Source of the DNA: Pseudomonas costantinii
GTDB taxonomy: Bacteria; Pseudomonadota; Gammaproteobacteria; Pseudomonadales; Pseudomonadaceae
Direction: 5' to 3'
NCBI RefSeq assembly: GCF_001870435.1
Contig: NZ_MDDR01000005.1
Location: 124,001-188,000 of the forward strand
Length of the DNA stretch: 64,000 nt
Below the pieces are notes generated by a model. It was given only the letters and a program-made list of their open reading frames with translations, was not told where the DNA came from and ran no database searches. Positions 1-10,239 of the stretch are shown piece by piece. Every line of letters begins with the position of its first letter. The first letter of the stretch is position 1. A program made the position numbers and the translations under genes.

Positions 1-536
1 GCAGTGTGAATGCCGAACAGCATGATGCCGAAGCCGCCCAGGATCATCGCGACAATCGCGCCAACCTTGAGCAGCGACAGCCAGAACTCCATCTCGCCAA
101 ACACTTTGACGTTGCACAGGTTCAGGCCGCCGATCAAAAACACGATGCCGAGCACCCAGACCCAACGTGCGACTTCGGGAAACCAGAAGCCCATGTAGAT
201 GCCGAAGGCGGTCACGTCGGCGAGGCAGACGATGATCATTTCAAACGCGTAGGTCCAGCCGAGGATAAAGCCGGCCATGGGGCCCAGGTAGGTGCTGGCG
301 TACTGGCCGAAGGAGCCGGCCACCGGGTTGTGCACGGCCATTTCACCCAGGGCGCGCATCACCATGAATACCGCGGCGCCGCCGATCAGGTAGGCCAACA
401 ACACGGCGGGACCGGCCATCTGGATGGCGGACGCGGAGCCATAGAAAAGCCCGGTACCGATCGCCGAGCCCAGAGCCATAAAGCGAATATGTCGGGCGTT
501 GAGCCCGCGTTTCAAACCCTTTTCTTGCGTGTGCAT
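1..536 (-). CDS. hutT: Amino acid permease of the APC family, probable histidine permease HutT (C-terminus off window)
   Basis: The first 178 codons of an amino acid-polyamine-organocation permease are present and the rest lies beyond the left edge. The product starts [17 protein letters not shown] and continues with [13 protein letters not shown], the usual TM1 glycine motif of this family, then several hydrophobic segments. It lies downstream of hutH2 on the same strand, separated by a palindromic repeat, so it is probably the histidine uptake permease of the hut operon. The substrate is inferred from context and from the known arrangement of hut loci in fluorescent pseudomonads. It could be a ProY-type permease of wider range. 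Confidence 0.85.
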   Translation of the reverse strand, partial: MHTQEKGLKRGLNARHIRFMALGSAIGTGLFYGSASAIQMAGPAVLLAYLIGGAAVFMVMRALGEMAVHNPVAGSFGQYASTYLGPMAGFILGWTYAFEMIIVCLADVTAFGIYMGFWFPEVARWVWVLGIVFLIGGLNLCNVKVFGEMEFWLSLLKVGAIVAMILGGFGIMLFGIHT

Positions 537-567
537 TTCTCGTCCCTAATTATTTTTATAAGAAGAG

Positions 568-680
568 GATCGTTCCCACGCTCTGCGTGGGAATGCATCC
601 TGTGACGCTCAGCGTCACGGCTCTAAAAGTAGACGCAGAGCGTCCAGGGCGGCATTCCCACGCAGAGCGTGGGAATGATC
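568..680. repeat. Palindromic intergenic repeat, family A copy 1
   Basis: Two inverted arms carry the core GTTCCCACGCTCTGCGTGGG, itself a palindrome, with a second pair of short palindromes (GACGCTCAGCGTC type) inside. The same element recurs at 3881 (half), 23490, 32384, 36903 and 47245. It lies between the hutH2 stop and the APC permease start, so any transcript through both genes would carry a large stem-loop here. Confidence 0.85.
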
Positions 681-682
681 AG

Positions 683-2215
683 TTACAGGCTTGGCAGCAA
701 CTTGGCCGGCACCAGTTCATTCAGGCAGCGGCTGGCAAGCAGCTCGCTGGCGGCGTTGATGTCAGGTGCAAAGAAGCGGTCCTTTTCATAGAACGCCACT
801 TTGTCGCGCAGAATGCCGCGAGCCTTTTCAAGCTTGGTCGAGGTTTTCAAGCCGTCGCGCAGGTCCAGGCCCTGGCACGCTGCCAGCCACTCAACCGCCA
901 ACACACCACGGGTGTTCTCGGCCATTTCCCACAGGCGCTTGCCCGCAGCCGGCGCCATCGAAACGTGGTCTTCCTGGTTGGCGGAAGTCGGCAGGCTGTC
1001 CACGCTATGCGGATGAGCCAGCGCCTTGTTCTCACTGGCCAACGCTGCTGCTGTCACCTGGGCGATCATGAAACCGGAGTTCACCCCGCCATTGCCCACC
1101 AGGAACGGCGGCAATTGCGACATGTGCTTGTCCATCATCAGCGAGATACGGCGCTCGCTCAGGGAGCCGATTTCCGCGATGGCCAGCGCCATGTTATCAG
1201 CGGCCATGGCCACCGGTTCCGCGTGGAAGTTACCGCCGGAGATCACGTCGCCTTCGGCTGCAAACACCAGCGGGTTATCCGACACGGCGTTGGCTTCCAC
1301 CACCAGCACTTCGGCGGCCTGGCGGAACTGGGTCAGGCAGGCGCCCATGACTTGCGGCTGGCAGCGCAGGGAGTACGGGTCTTGTACTTTGTCGCAGTTC
1401 TGGTGCGACTGGGAGACCTGGCTGCTTTCGCCCAGCAGGTCACGATAGGCCGCAGCCGCATCGATCTGCCCACGTTGGCCGCGAGCGGCGTGAATACGTG
1501 CGTCAAATGGCGAACGCGAGCCCAGCACCGCTTCCACGGTCAGGGCGCCGCAGGCCAGGGCGCCCGCGAACAAATCTTCGCCTTCGAACAGGCCACGCAA
1601 AGCATACGCGGTAGATACCTGGGTGCCGTTGAGCAGCGCCAGACCTTCTTTGGCGGCGAGGGTCAGCGGGGTCAGGCCGGCGACTTTCAGCGCTTCGGTG
1701 GCCTCAAGCCATTCGCCCTTGTAGCGCGCCTTGCCTTCGCCCAGCAGCACCAGGGACATGTGGGCCAATGGCGCCAAGTCACCGGAAGCACCCACTGAAC
1801 CTTTCAGAGGAATATGCGGATACACCTCGGCGTTGATCAGCGCGATCAGTGCGTCGATCACCTGGCGGCGAATCCCGGAGAACCCACGGCTCAGGCTGTT
1901 GACCTTGAGCACCATGACCAGCCGCACCAGCGCATCGCTGATCGGCTCACCGACACCGGCGGCATGGGACAGCACCAGCGAACGCTGGAGGTTTTCCAGG
2001 TCTTCGCTTGCGATGCGGGTCGAGGCCAGCAGGCCGAAACCGGTGTTGATGCCGTAAGCGGTGCGGTTCTCGGCGAGAATCTGCTCCACGCAGGCAACAC
2101 TGGCTTCGATCTGCGCCGTGGCGCTGTCATCCAGGCTGAGGGTTACCGGCTGCTGGTAGATGGCCCGCAGTTGGGAGAGGCTCAGTTGGCCTGGAATCAG
2201 ATTTAGCGCAGTCAC
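683..2215 (-). CDS. hutH: Histidine ammonia-lyase HutH (HutH2)
   Basis: Deaminates L-histidine to urocanate, the first step of histidine degradation, in the cytoplasm. The MIO-forming triad Ala-Ser-Gly is present in [16 protein letters not shown] at about residues 143-145. Other known active-site elements are kept: [29 protein letters not shown] (catalytic Tyr), GGNFHAEP and NQEDHVSM. I chose a GTG start: the AGGAG ribosome site ends two bases before an ATG at 2221 but seven bases before this GTG, and the resulting 510 residues match the family length. This is the complete, presumably active lyase; the neighbouring paralogue is not. Confidence 0.97.
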   Translation of the reverse strand: MTALNLIPGQLSLSQLRAIYQQPVTLSLDDSATAQIEASVACVEQILAENRTAYGINTGFGLLASTRIASEDLENLQRSLVLSHAAGVGEPISDALVRLVMVLKVNSLSRGFSGIRRQVIDALIALINAEVYPHIPLKGSVGASGDLAPLAHMSLVLLGEGKARYKGEWLEATEALKVAGLTPLTLAAKEGLALLNGTQVSTAYALRGLFEGEDLFAGALACGALTVEAVLGSRSPFDARIHAARGQRGQIDAAAAYRDLLGESSQVSQSHQNCDKVQDPYSLRCQPQVMGACLTQFRQAAEVLVVEANAVSDNPLVFAAEGDVISGGNFHAEPVAMAADNMALAIAEIGSLSERRISLMMDKHMSQLPPFLVGNGGVNSGFMIAQVTAAALASENKALAHPHSVDSLPTSANQEDHVSMAPAAGKRLWEMAENTRGVLAVEWLAACQGLDLRDGLKTSTKLEKARGILRDKVAFYEKDRFFAPDINAASELLASRCLNELVPAKLLPSL

Positions 2216-2336
2216 ATTCATGCTCCTTTTGAGAGTGTTGTTAACTACCAGTCGCTCCGGATGCTTCCGTTATCCGCCGCGGTGTTCTTTTAGAACGACT
2301 CGCGGCTTGGCACGCTGGTTATTGTTGGAAAAACGT

Positions 2337-3860
2337 TCAGTGCAAATTCGGCAAGGTGCGGTGCAGCAGGTTGGCATCCTTGAGCAGTGCGGCCGCCGTC
2401 GCGATGTCCGGCGCCAGCCAGCGGTCTTGTTCGTAAGGCGAGACCTTTTCACGCAACAGGCGCCAGGCGCTGTCAGTACCCGCGCCGAAACGCTGGTCCT
2501 TGAGAAACTCAAACGCCTGGGCCGCCAGCAGGTACTCAATGGCAAGGATCTGGGTGACGTTGGCCAACAATTGATGCAGCTTGAGCGCGGCATTGGTGCC
2601 CATGCTCAGATGGTCTTCCTGCAGGCCCGAGGTGACAAAGTTGTCGAGCACCGCCGGTTGCGCCAACTGGCGGTTTTGCCCACACAGGGAGGCGGCGACG
2701 TACTGCACGATCATCATCCCGGAGTTGACCCCGGGGTTGCTGACCAGGAACGCCGGCAGACCACTGACGTGCGGGTTGATCAGGCGGTCCAGGCGACGCT
2801 CGGCCACGGAGCCGATTTCGGCCATCGCGATGGCGAGCATGTCGGCCGCCAGCGCCACGGATTGTCCGTGGGGGTTGGCCTGGGACACCACGCGGTAGTT
2901 GTCCGGTGTGCCGAGCACCAACGGGTTATCGGTGGCGCTGTTGAGTTCGGTCTCGATCTGACGAGTGGCGTGTTCCACCTGGTCGCGCGCCGCGCCATGA
3001 ATCTGCGGGATCGAGCGGATGCTCAGCGCGTCCTGGGTACGGATGCCTTTGCTGCTGGCGATCACTTCACTGCCGTCGAGCAAGGCGCGCAGGTTGATGC
3101 CGACTTGTTGCATGCCCGGGTGCGGCTTGAGGGCGATGATGGCTTCGTCGAAGGCGTCAATCTGACCGCGCTGGGCCTCAAAGCTCATGGCACCGATCAC
3201 GTCGGCCCATTGCAGCAAATGATGCGCGTCAGCCAAGGCCAGGCAGCTCAGGCCGGTCATGCACGGCGTGCCGTTGACCAGGCACAGACCGTCCTTGGCA
3301 CCCAGTACCACCGGCTGTAAACCTTCGGCGCTCAGGGCCTGTTGCGCCGGGACGACCTGGCCCCGGTAGCTCACATTGCCAACACCCAGCAAGGTCACGC
3401 CGACATGCGCCATGTGGGTCAGATAACCCACCGAGCCCTGGGACGGCACTTGCGGCGTGATGCCGTGGTTGAGCAGCGCCAGCAACGAATGCACCACCTG
3501 CGGATGCAGGCCGGATTTGCCGTGGCTGTAGTTGATAATTGCCGCACAAATGATCGCACGCGTTTGCTCATCGCTGAGTACCGGACCGACGCCGCAGGCG
3601 TGGCTCAGCAAGGTATTACGCGACAGTTGGCTGAGTTGCTCGCCCTTGAGCGACACATTGCACAGCGCGCCCAGACCGGTGTTCACGCCATAGGCGCGCT
3701 CACCGCTGGTGACGATGCGCTGCACGATGGCCTGGGCATTGTCGATACGCGCCCAGGCGTGGCCCGAGAGTTCGAGAACAGCACCGTGACGGGCCACGGC
3801 GACCACGTCCTGCCAGCGCATGGGGACGTCGGCGATGATGATTTTTTCAGCCAGGGACAT
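2337..3860 (-). CDS. hutH1: HutH1, histidine ammonia-lyase paralogue lacking the MIO triad
   Basis: A full-length member (507 residues) of the aromatic amino acid lyase family with an open frame throughout. Where HutH has [16 protein letters not shown], this protein reads GSVGYLTHMAHVG (residues 142-154), so the Ala-Ser-Gly that cyclises into MIO is absent. QDPYSLR has become QDALSIR (Leu279 in place of the catalytic Tyr) and GGNFHAEP has become QANPHGQS. YGVNTGLG, LSHACGVG, LVNGT and QEDHLSMG are retained. It lies between hutV and hutH2. It may be a pseudoenzyme, a regulatory or binding protein, or a divergent enzyme. An ATG at 3866 is possible, but AAGG is better spaced for 3860. Confidence 0.9.
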   Translation of the reverse strand: MSLAEKIIIADVPMRWQDVVAVARHGAVLELSGHAWARIDNAQAIVQRIVTSGERAYGVNTGLGALCNVSLKGEQLSQLSRNTLLSHACGVGPVLSDEQTRAIICAAIINYSHGKSGLHPQVVHSLLALLNHGITPQVPSQGSVGYLTHMAHVGVTLLGVGNVSYRGQVVPAQQALSAEGLQPVVLGAKDGLCLVNGTPCMTGLSCLALADAHHLLQWADVIGAMSFEAQRGQIDAFDEAIIALKPHPGMQQVGINLRALLDGSEVIASSKGIRTQDALSIRSIPQIHGAARDQVEHATRQIETELNSATDNPLVLGTPDNYRVVSQANPHGQSVALAADMLAIAMAEIGSVAERRLDRLINPHVSGLPAFLVSNPGVNSGMMIVQYVAASLCGQNRQLAQPAVLDNFVTSGLQEDHLSMGTNAALKLHQLLANVTQILAIEYLLAAQAFEFLKDQRFGAGTDSAWRLLREKVSPYEQDRWLAPDIATAAALLKDANLLHRTLPNLH

Positions 3861-3880
3861 CTTCATACCTTCTTCAATTT

Positions 3881-3933
3881 GATCGTTCCCACGCTCTGCG
3901 TGGGAATGCCACCTGGGACGCTCTGCGTCCCGC
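3881..3933. repeat. Palindromic intergenic repeat, family A copy 2 (half element)
   Basis: Only the left arm is present: GTTCCCACGCTCTGCGTGGG followed by the inner GGGACGCTCTGCGTCCC palindrome. The right inverted arm found in the other copies is missing. It fills most of the gap between hutV and hutH1 and may mark a processing or stability boundary within the hut transcript. Confidence 0.8.
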
Positions 3934-3944
3934 TGTCATCCGGA

Positions 3945-4765
<821 letters not shown>

Positions 4766-4769
<4 letters not shown>

Positions 4770-5617
4770 TTGCTCGCCTCGTGCCGTGGACGACCATAGG
4801 CCTGGGTAATGCGGTCGATGACCACTGCAAGAATCACGATCGCCAGCCCGGCTTCGAGCCCACGGCCAACGTTGAGAGTCTGGATGCCGACGAGTACGTC
4901 TTCACCCAAGCCACGGGCGCCGATCATCGAGGCGATCACCACCATCGACAACGCCATCATGGTGGTCTGGTTGATACCGGCCATGATGCTTGGCAGTGCC
5001 AGCGGCAGCTGCACGCCGAACAGTTGCTGCCAGCGGTTGGCACCGAAGGCATTGATGGCTTCCATGACTTCGCCGTCGACTTGGCGAATACCCAGATCCG
5101 TCAGGCGAATCAGCGGCGGCGCGGCGTAGATCACCGTGGCGAAAATCGCCGGGACCTTACCGAGGCCGAACAGCATCAGCACCGGGATCAGGTACACGAA
5201 GCTGGGCATGGTTTGCATGATGTCGAGCAGCGGCATCAGCACCGAACGCAGGCGATTGCTACGCGCCGAGAGGATGCCCAAGGGAATGCCGATCAGCACC
5301 GAGATCACTGTGGCGACCATCATCAGTGCCAAGGTTTGCATCAGCTTGTCCCACAGGCCAACGGCGCCCACCAGGAACAGCAAACCGACGATCACCGCCG
5401 TGGTCACCACCTTGCGGGTGGCGTGCCAGGCGACACCACCGACGATGGCCAACATCAGCCACCAAGGCGCCGCGCGTAGCAACCCTTCCAGGTTGACGAT
5501 GGCCCATAACAGGGTGTCGGAGATGTGCCGGAACACATCGCCGTAGTTGGTAACCAGTGAATCCACCCAACCGTTGACCCAGTCGGCAATGGAAAACGTA
5601 AAACGCTCAGGAAACAT
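4766..5617 (-). CDS. hutW: Histidine ABC transporter, permease subunit HutW
   Basis: Inner-membrane permease of the HutXWV importer, 283 residues. Hydrophobic segments run through most of the protein, for example [13 protein letters not shown] and [16 protein letters not shown], and the cytoplasmic coupling loop [20 protein letters not shown] is the EAA-type motif that contacts the ATPase. It is ProW-like. It lies 71 bases after hutX and overlaps hutV by four bases, which fits one transcription unit. Confidence 0.93.
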
Positions 5618-5688
5618 ATCGTGCTCTCGATCCAGTGGGTTGTGGCCGGGCGCCCGGTTGCCTGTTAAAGCAACCGGGAACGCTCAAC

Positions 5689-6654
5689 CTACAAGGCCGC
5701 GTCGATTTTCTTGGCTGCGTCGTCGCTCACCCATGCGTGCCAGACTTCAGGATGTTCCTTGAGGAAAATTTTCGCCAGTTTTGGCGATTCAATTCGCTCT
5801 TTAGCCATGCGACCGAGGTTCTGGTTCAGCAGGTCGATCGGCAGGTTGACCTTTTCCAGCACCGCCACCAGTTCCGGGGCTTGCTCGTGGAACGTCTTGG
5901 ACAAGCCGACCTTGATGCTCACGCTTTTATCCACACCGGGCTTTTCTTCCAGCTTCACCAGATCAACCTGGCCCATCAGCGGGGTAGGCGACCAGTAATA
6001 GAACAGGATCGGTTCGCCACGCTTGTAGCTCGACAGCACCGCTGCATCCAGCGCCGGGCCGGTGCCAGGGCGGAAGTTGGTGTAGGTGCTTTCCAGGCCG
6101 TAGCTTTTCAGCATCTCGCTGTTGTCCAGCTCGCAGGTCCAACCGGCCGGGCAGTTGTAGAAACGGCCTTTGGAAGGTTCTTCCTGGTCCTTGAACACCG
6201 AGGCGTACTTGGCCAGGTCGGCGATGTTTTTCAGGTCCGGCGCCTTGGGTTCCAGCTTGCGCTTGGCGTCGCCTTCGATCACATAACGCGGCACGTACCA
6301 ACCTTCGACAGCGCCGATAACAGGGGCACCGACGCCGACGACTTTGCCGGCCTTCTCGGCCTTGTTCCAGACTTCGCTGCGGCCGACCCACTCTTCGGCA
6401 AACACTTGAATGTCATTGCTGCTCAGGGCGTTTTCCATAGTGATGGAGTTACCCGGCAGGCTGTCGGTTTTGCAGTCGTAGCCTTTTTCCAGAACGGTTT
6501 GCAGGATGTCCGTGAGCAACATGCCGCTTTCCCAGTTCAGACCGGCAAATTTCACCGGTTTACCCGATTCGCACCAACCTGCCGCCTGGGCGCTTGCACT
6601 TGCCAGTACGCCTGCTGAGAACAATGTGGCCAACAGGGTCTTATTCATTTTCAT
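5689..6654 (-). CDS. hutX: Histidine ABC transporter, periplasmic binding protein HutX
   Basis: Periplasmic solute receptor of the HutXWV importer. The start at 6654 gives MKMNKTLLATLFSAGVLASA followed by an AQA-A cleavage-type site, a clear Sec signal peptide. The mature part begins with WCESGKPVKFAGLNWESG and belongs to the ProX/OpuAC-type binding protein group, about 321 residues in all. A longer frame upstream of 6654 has no signal-like sequence and is rejected. GGGAG lies just upstream of the chosen start. Histidine as ligand is inferred from the operon. Confidence 0.92.
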   Translation of the reverse strand: MKMNKTLLATLFSAGVLASASAQAAGWCESGKPVKFAGLNWESGMLLTDILQTVLEKGYDCKTDSLPGNSITMENALSSNDIQVFAEEWVGRSEVWNKAEKAGKVVGVGAPVIGAVEGWYVPRYVIEGDAKRKLEPKAPDLKNIADLAKYASVFKDQEEPSKGRFYNCPAGWTCELDNSEMLKSYGLESTYTNFRPGTGPALDAAVLSSYKRGEPILFYYWSPTPLMGQVDLVKLEEKPGVDKSVSIKVGLSKTFHEQAPELVAVLEKVNLPIDLLNQNLGRMAKERIESPKLAKIFLKEHPEVWHAWVSDDAAKKIDAAL

Positions 6655-6723
6655 TGTTGTGACGCTCCCAATCTTGAAATGGATTACGGCAGTCAGTAGG
6701 CATCCTGCCCTGTCCACGTCCCA

Positions 6724-8181
6724 TCAGGCCTGTGCAGCCAGCCCGTTTGTCGTTGGTATAGCGCCCTGCTCTACCGGCAGGATCAGTTTTTCAGGTATTG
6801 CGCTGTGCCACTTTTTCGCGGCCCAGTAATAAAGCGCAGCAGGCACCACCAGGCCGATGATCCAGGAGATATCGGTGTCGCCAAGGCTGGCGACCAGTGG
6901 GCCGGTGTAGAAATGCGTGGAGATGAACGGCATCTGGATCAGCACGCCGAACACATAGATGCTGATGCCCATCAGGTTCCAGCGGCCGTACCGACCATTG
7001 GGATTGGACAGCGCCGGAATGTCGTAGCGCTCTTTGGTGATGCAGTAGAAGTCCACCAGGTTGATCGCGCTCCATGGCGTAAAAAACGCCAGCAGGAACA
7101 GGATGAACGCGGAGAAATCCTTGAGGAACGAGTCCTTGCCCAGCAACGCCAGCGCGGCGGCAATCGACACCATCAGGAAGATGTACAGCAGGCGCACCGC
7201 ACTCGAAATGTGCCGGCTGCCACGAAAGCCGCTGATGATCGTCGCGATCGACATGAAGCTGCCGTAGGCATTGAGCGTGGTCACGGTGACCTTGCCGAAG
7301 GCGATGCTGAAATACAGCAGCGCCGCGACAATGCCGGTGCCACCCAGGCCGACGATAAACGAGACTTCGTGGTGGGCGAATTGCGAACCGGCCAAGGCCG
7401 CTGCGAACACACCGAACACCATCGACGCCTGCGCACCGATCACTGAACCCAGGCCAACCGCCCAGAAGGTTTTCTTGGCCTCAGTGCTGCGCGGCAGGTA
7501 GCGCGAGTAGTCCGCCACATAAGGGCCGAACGCAATCTGCCAGGACGCCGACAGCGAAATCGCCAGCAGGAAACTGCTCAGGGAAAAGTGCTTGTTGCCC
7601 AACAACGCGCCGATGTCGTTACCGGCCAACAGCTTGTAGAACAGGTACGCGAACGCAATCACGCCAAGCACGCTGGCAATGCGGCCGATGCCATGGATAA
7701 CCCGGTAGCCGAAGATGGTGAACACCATGATCAGCCCGGCGAACAACACAATGCCGACCCAGTCTTCCACGTGCAGCAGCTGCGCCACCGCCTGCCCCGC
7801 CAGCAATGAGCCGCTGGCCGAGAAACCGATGTACATCAGGCACACCAGCACCAGCGGGATCACCGCTCCATACACACCAAACTGCACCCGGCTGGAGATC
7901 ATCTGCGGCAAGCCCAATTGCGGGCCTTGCGCCGCATGCAGCGCCATGACGCCGCCGCCCAGCAGTTGACCGATCAACAGACCGATCAACGACCAGAACA
8001 CATCACCGCCCAGCACCACGGCCAAGGCCCCGGTGACGATGGCAGTGATCTGCAGGTTGGCACCCAGCCACAGGGTGAACTGGCTCAATAGACGACCGTG
8101 TCTTTCCGCTTCCGGGATGTAGTCGATCGAACGCCTTTCGATCAACGGGGTGGTGCTTGCACGTGCGTCATTTGCAGCCAT
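6724..8181 (-). CDS. NCS1-family permease of the hut locus, probable urocanate transporter
   Basis: A 485-residue cytosine/purine-type (NCS1) secondary transporter with about twelve membrane segments, starting MAANDARASTTPLIERRSID. Typical features are the LTLWLGANLQITAI-like first helix region (FTLWLGANLQITAIVTG) and FGPYVADYSRYLPR between mid-protein helices. It lies between hutU and hutX on the same strand. From what is known of hut loci in fluorescent pseudomonads, where a CodB-like carrier serves urocanate (called HutTu), urocanate is the likely substrate. The sequence alone cannot exclude a nucleobase. AGAGG precedes the ATG. Confidence 0.88.
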   Translation of the reverse strand: MAANDARASTTPLIERRSIDYIPEAERHGRLLSQFTLWLGANLQITAIVTGALAVVLGGDVFWSLIGLLIGQLLGGGVMALHAAQGPQLGLPQMISSRVQFGVYGAVIPLVLVCLMYIGFSASGSLLAGQAVAQLLHVEDWVGIVLFAGLIMVFTIFGYRVIHGIGRIASVLGVIAFAYLFYKLLAGNDIGALLGNKHFSLSSFLLAISLSASWQIAFGPYVADYSRYLPRSTEAKKTFWAVGLGSVIGAQASMVFGVFAAALAGSQFAHHEVSFIVGLGGTGIVAALLYFSIAFGKVTVTTLNAYGSFMSIATIISGFRGSRHISSAVRLLYIFLMVSIAAALALLGKDSFLKDFSAFILFLLAFFTPWSAINLVDFYCITKERYDIPALSNPNGRYGRWNLMGISIYVFGVLIQMPFISTHFYTGPLVASLGDTDISWIIGLVVPAALYYWAAKKWHSAIPEKLILPVEQGAIPTTNGLAAQA

Positions 8182-8224
8182 GTGTGTTCAACCTCTGATG
8201 GATTGTTTTTCGGGTGGTGCCGGC

Positions 8225-9895
8225 TTACTTGATCATTGGGAGATTGAGGCCCTGCTCCTTGGCGCAGTCGATCGCGATCTGGTAACCGGCGTCTGCGTGA
8301 CGCATCACACCGGTGGCCGGGTCGTTGTGCAGCACGCGGGCAATCCGCTCGGCCGCTTCGTCGGTACCGTCGCAGACGATCACCATGCCGGAGTGCTGGG
8401 AGAAGCCCATGCCTACGCCGCCGCCGTGATGCAGCGAAACCCAGGTCGCGCCGCTCGCGGTGTTGAGCAAGGCGTTGAGCAGTGGCCAGTCGGACACGGC
8501 GTCGGAACCGTCCTGCATGGCTTCGGTCTCGCGGTTCGGGCTGGATACCGAGCCGGAGTCCAGGTGGTCACGGCCGATCACAACCGGCGCCGACAGCTCG
8601 CCGCTGCGTACCATTTCGTTGAATGCCAGGCCCAACTTGGCGCGCTGACCCAGCCCAACCCAGCAGATACGCGCCGGCAGGCCCTGGAAGCTGATGCGCT
8701 CGCGCGCCATGTCCAGCCAGTTGTGCAGGTGGGCGTCGTCGGGGATCAGTTCTTTGACTTTGGCGTCGGTCTTGTAGATGTCTTGCGGGTCGCCCGACAG
8801 CGCAGCCCAACGGAACGGGCCGATGCCACGGCAGAACAGGGGGCGGATGTAGGCCGGTACGAAACCTGGGAAGTCGAATGCGTTTTCCACGCCCTCTTCC
8901 TGGGCCATCTGACGGATGTTGTTGCCGTAGTCGAAGGTCGGGATGCCTTGCTTCTGGAATTCCAGCATGGCTTTTACATGCACGGCCATCGACTGCTTGG
9001 CGGCCTTGATCACGGCGGCAGGCTCGGTCTTGGCGCGGGCGCGATATTCGTCCCAAGTCCAGCCGGCCGGCAGGTAGCCGTTGAGCGGGTCGTGGGCGCT
9101 GGTCTGGTCGGTGACCATATCGGGGCGCACGCCGCGCTTGACCAGTTCCGGCAGGATTTCAGCCGCGTTGCCGAGCAGCGCGATGGAGATGGCCTTGCCT
9201 TCTTTGGTGTATTTGGCGATGCGAGCCAGTGCGTCGTCGAGGTCGGTGGCTTGCTCGTCGACATAGCGGCTGTTCAAGCGGAAATCGATACTGACCTGCT
9301 GGCATTCAATGTTCAGCGAGCAGGCGCCGGCCAGGGTTGCAGCCAATGGCTGGGCGCCGCCCATACCGCCGAGGCCGGCGGTGAGGACCCAACGGCCGGT
9401 CAGGTCGCTGTTGTAATGCTGGCGACCGGCTTCGACGAAGGTTTCGTAGGTGCCTTGGACGATGCCCTGGCTACCGATGTAGATCCAGCTGCCGGCGGTC
9501 ATCTGGCCGTACATGGCCAGGCCCTTGGCATCCAGTTCGTTGAAGTGTTCCCAACTGGCCCAGTGTGGCACCAGGTTGGAGTTGGCGATCAGTACGCGTG
9601 GTGCGTTGCTGTGGGTCTTGAACACGCCGACCGGTTTGCCGGATTGCACCAGCAGGGTTTCGTCGTCGTTCAGGTTGGTGAGGCTTTCGACGATCTGGTC
9701 GTAGCACTCCCAGTTGCGCGCTGCACGGCCGATACCACCGTACACCACCAGTTCTTTCGGGTTCTCGGCCACTTGTGGGTCGAGGTTGTTCATCAGCATG
9801 CGCAGCGGCGCTTCAGTCAGCCAGCTTTTGGCGGTGAGCTTGTTACCGCGAGCGGCGCGGATTTCAACGTCACGGTATTTTGTAGGCTTGGTCAC
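8225..9895 (-). CDS. hutU: Urocanate hydratase HutU
   Basis: Converts urocanate to imidazolone propionate using tightly bound NAD+, in the cytoplasm. The 556-residue product is nearly identical in pattern to known Pseudomonas urocanases: [18 protein letters not shown] near the start, [14 protein letters not shown] (NAD-binding glycine stretch), [11 protein letters not shown], and [17 protein letters not shown] near the end. The start is GTG, preceded by GAGGAG at good spacing; no upstream ATG fits. It heads the long hut transcript, whose sigma-54 promoter and HutC operator lie 70-105 bases upstream. Confidence 0.97.
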   Translation of the reverse strand: MTKPTKYRDVEIRAARGNKLTAKSWLTEAPLRMLMNNLDPQVAENPKELVVYGGIGRAARNWECYDQIVESLTNLNDDETLLVQSGKPVGVFKTHSNAPRVLIANSNLVPHWASWEHFNELDAKGLAMYGQMTAGSWIYIGSQGIVQGTYETFVEAGRQHYNSDLTGRWVLTAGLGGMGGAQPLAATLAGACSLNIECQQVSIDFRLNSRYVDEQATDLDDALARIAKYTKEGKAISIALLGNAAEILPELVKRGVRPDMVTDQTSAHDPLNGYLPAGWTWDEYRARAKTEPAAVIKAAKQSMAVHVKAMLEFQKQGIPTFDYGNNIRQMAQEEGVENAFDFPGFVPAYIRPLFCRGIGPFRWAALSGDPQDIYKTDAKVKELIPDDAHLHNWLDMARERISFQGLPARICWVGLGQRAKLGLAFNEMVRSGELSAPVVIGRDHLDSGSVSSPNRETEAMQDGSDAVSDWPLLNALLNTASGATWVSLHHGGGVGMGFSQHSGMVIVCDGTDEAAERIARVLHNDPATGVMRHADAGYQIAIDCAKEQGLNLPMIK

Positions 9896-9966
9896 AACTC
9901 AGACTCCTCAGCGATCGATGCGCGAACATGATTGGTGCGAAGAGTACTCTTACGCACACATCTCTA

Positions 9967-9980
9967 CTTGTACATACAAG
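9967..9980. promoter_or_regulatory. HutC operator before hutU
   Basis: CTTGTACATACAAG contains TGTA-CA-TACA, matching the TGTA-N2-TACA inverted repeat recognised by HutC, the GntR-type repressor encoded nearby. It spans the predicted start of transcription of the hutU promoter on the minus strand, a position where a bound repressor would block initiation or clearance. Urocanate is the known inducer for HutC. Confidence 0.8.
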
Positions 9981-9984
9981 CATA

Positions 9985-10001
9985 TGCAATCAAGCGGCCA
10001 A
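9985..10001 (-). promoter_or_regulatory. Sigma-54 promoter of hutU
   Basis: Read on the minus strand, TTGGCCGCTTGATTGCA has GG and GC separated by exactly ten bases and matches the TTGGC...TTGCA consensus. Transcription would start near 9973, inside the HutC operator. The rest of the 344-base gap before hutU (9896-10239) holds the putative activator region and a REP element, and no gene. Confidence 0.8.
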
Positions 10002-10132
10002 CTTTCTGCGCGAGCTGTTGAGAATTTTTTGGAATGGGTGTGCGAGCCTTGAAAAATAAGGCTTAGGGGTTTGATGAAATTTCTTTCGGAGGAGTTTTGC
10101 AGCAGAGGAGGTTTGTCACTTCAGCATGGTTT

Positions 10133-10171
10133 TGCGCCACGCTGGGGCGTTCGGTAACAAATTGGTGCGCA
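10133..10171. promoter_or_regulatory. Possible activator site upstream of the hutU sigma-54 promoter
   Basis: Inverted half-sites TGCGCCA (10133-10139) and TGGTGCGCA (10163-10171) resemble NtrC half-sites (GCACC/GGTGC), and a GTAACA lies between them. They sit about 130-170 bases upstream of the promoter, the usual distance for a sigma-54 enhancer. NtrC or CbrB binding is an inference; the separation of the halves is wider than a standard NtrC site. Confidence 0.35.
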
Positions 10172-10205
10172 GGCTGGAAACAAATCGTGTGAACACCACA
10201 AAACA

Positions 10206-10238
10206 AATGTGGGAGCGGGCTTGCTCGCTCCCACATTT
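10206..10238. repeat. REP-type palindrome, family B
   Basis: AAATGTGGGAGCG and CGCTCCCACATTT form a perfect stem around GGCTTGCT. The element lies directly after the hutD stop. Read on the minus strand it is preceded by A residues but not followed by a T run, so it more likely protects or ends the hutCD message weakly than acts as a strong terminator. Confidence 0.8.
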
Positions 10239-10239
10239 T

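Noticed and set aside
568..680. Family A repeat as a transposon end or attachment site
   Set aside because: No transposase or integrase lies nearby, there are no target duplications that I can see, and copies are similar self-contained palindromes scattered at gene ends.
2337..3860. hutH1 as a frameshifted or decayed pseudogene
   Set aside because: The frame is open over the full family length with good conservation outside the active site. The loss of the triad is clean, and codon use looks like that of its neighbours.
8150..9931. Long open frame on the plus strand opposite hutU (about 593 codons)
   Set aside because: It is antisense to a perfectly conserved urocanase, its translation shows no family motif, and high-GC Pseudomonas genes often leave such open antisense frames. 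Similar frames opposite hutH, glgP, typA, gpmI and DUF2339 were dropped for the same reason.
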